Assembly (NCBI GenBank): GCA_029339195.1
Contig: JAPTJF010000727.1
Location: forward strand, 1-17,819
DNA from: Micractinium sp. NFX-FRZ
Lineage: Eukaryota; Chlorophyta; Trebouxiophyceae; Chlorellales; Chlorellaceae
DNA: 17,819 nt
Direction: 5' to 3'
Both the position numbers and the translations under genes were made by a program. Below the pieces are notes generated by a model, which saw only the letters and a list, made by a program, of their open reading frames with translations, made no database searches and had not been told where the DNA came from. This document shows positions 17,602-17,819 of this stretch, in pieces (position 1 is the first letter of the stretch; every line of letters begins with the position of its first letter).

Positions 17602-17732
17602 CTAGCACACCCCTAGCGCACCCCTAACCCAGCCTAGCCAGCCTAGCGCCACCCTAGCCCACCCTAGTGTTCCCTAGCGCATGGCGTGCTAGGGGTACCC
17701 CTAGCACAGTTTGACTAGGGGGTTAACCCTAG
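17602..17732. repeat. CTAG-dense degenerate repeat with opposed halves
   Basis: Eleven CTAG tetramers occur in 131 nt, where chance predicts fewer than one. The left part repeats CCCTAGC.CA at about 10-nt spacing; the right part carries the reverse (GCTAGGGG, ACTAGGGG), so the block can fold back. It begins 7 nt after the dynamin-fragment stop. A further stem lies at 17714-17733 (ACTAGGG/CCCTAGT). It resembles a mobile-element end or satellite, but no known element was recognised. Confidence 0.75.
17686..17707. repeat. Perfect 22-bp palindrome in the CTAG block
   Basis: Each half is GTGCTAGGGGT on its own strand, meeting with no spacer at a GTAC centre. It can form a cruciform or serve as a dyad binding site. 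Confidence 0.9.
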
Positions 17733-17819
17733 TGCCCCTGAGTTTTTTTCGCTCAGTTTTGAAGCAACGCCTCTAGGCAGCTTGTTGAGGCGCCAGAGAG
17801 CTCCAACCACACCCGGGCG

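Noticed and set aside
1..17819. tRNA, rRNA, CRISPR array, bacterial operon or phage features
   Set aside because: No cloverleaf, rRNA-like block or evenly spaced repeat array was recognised by eye; the splice-rich genes are eukaryotic.

Overview
The window looks like nuclear DNA of a GC-rich green alga (chlorophyte). The evidence is many short exons split by 100-400 nt introns, acceptors that are almost all pyrimidine-rich CTGCAG or similar, donors of the GTGAGN/GTGNGN type, and a TGTAA polyadenylation-type motif after two of the plus-strand genes and one minus-strand gene model. Introns and spacers carry CTGTG, CCTG and CACAG type microsatellites. The species cannot be named from the sequence. 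All gene models were built by eye from splice signals, frame and paralogue comparison; no search was run.

Layout: (1) 1-286, minus strand: 5' end of a probably secreted proline-rich protein, running off the left edge. (2) 287-1695: spacer, holding a likely 5'-UTR acceptor for the next gene. (3) 1696-5603, plus: a 10-exon bZIP-like transcription factor gene (bZIP-A, 532 aa). (4) 5895-9859, plus: its 9-exon tandem paralogue (bZIP-B, 595 aa, or 564 aa from an internal ATG). The two share a basic region, an imperfect zipper and a long conserved C-terminal region that I cannot assign to a named domain. (5) 10818-14043, plus: a 10-exon seven-helix membrane protein of the RTA1 / lipid-translocating exporter type (348 aa), with a TATA-like box and probably a 5'-UTR intron. 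(6) 14044-17223: repeat-rich ground holding two direct copies of a roughly 210-255 bp repeat, one exon-like fragment on plus, and a small 3-exon minus-strand gene or pseudogene with an in-frame TAG. (7) 17224-17595, plus: the N-terminal end of a dynamin/Mx-type GTPase that stops just after the G2 motif, followed at once by a CTAG-dense palindromic repeat.

The most unusual theme is gene-structure churn. In three places an exon edge or splice site has been duplicated inside its own intron: the bZIP-A intron 4 acceptor, the bZIP-B exon 8 start (now with a stop), and the RTA1-like exon 8 end (now mutated). The two bZIP paralogues differ by one intron, and 3 of the 26 introns in the three complete gene models need a GC donor, two of them at sites where the paralogue has GT. 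The bZIP genes could act as homo- or heterodimers, but nothing here shows a working link between them and the RTA1-like or dynamin-like genes.
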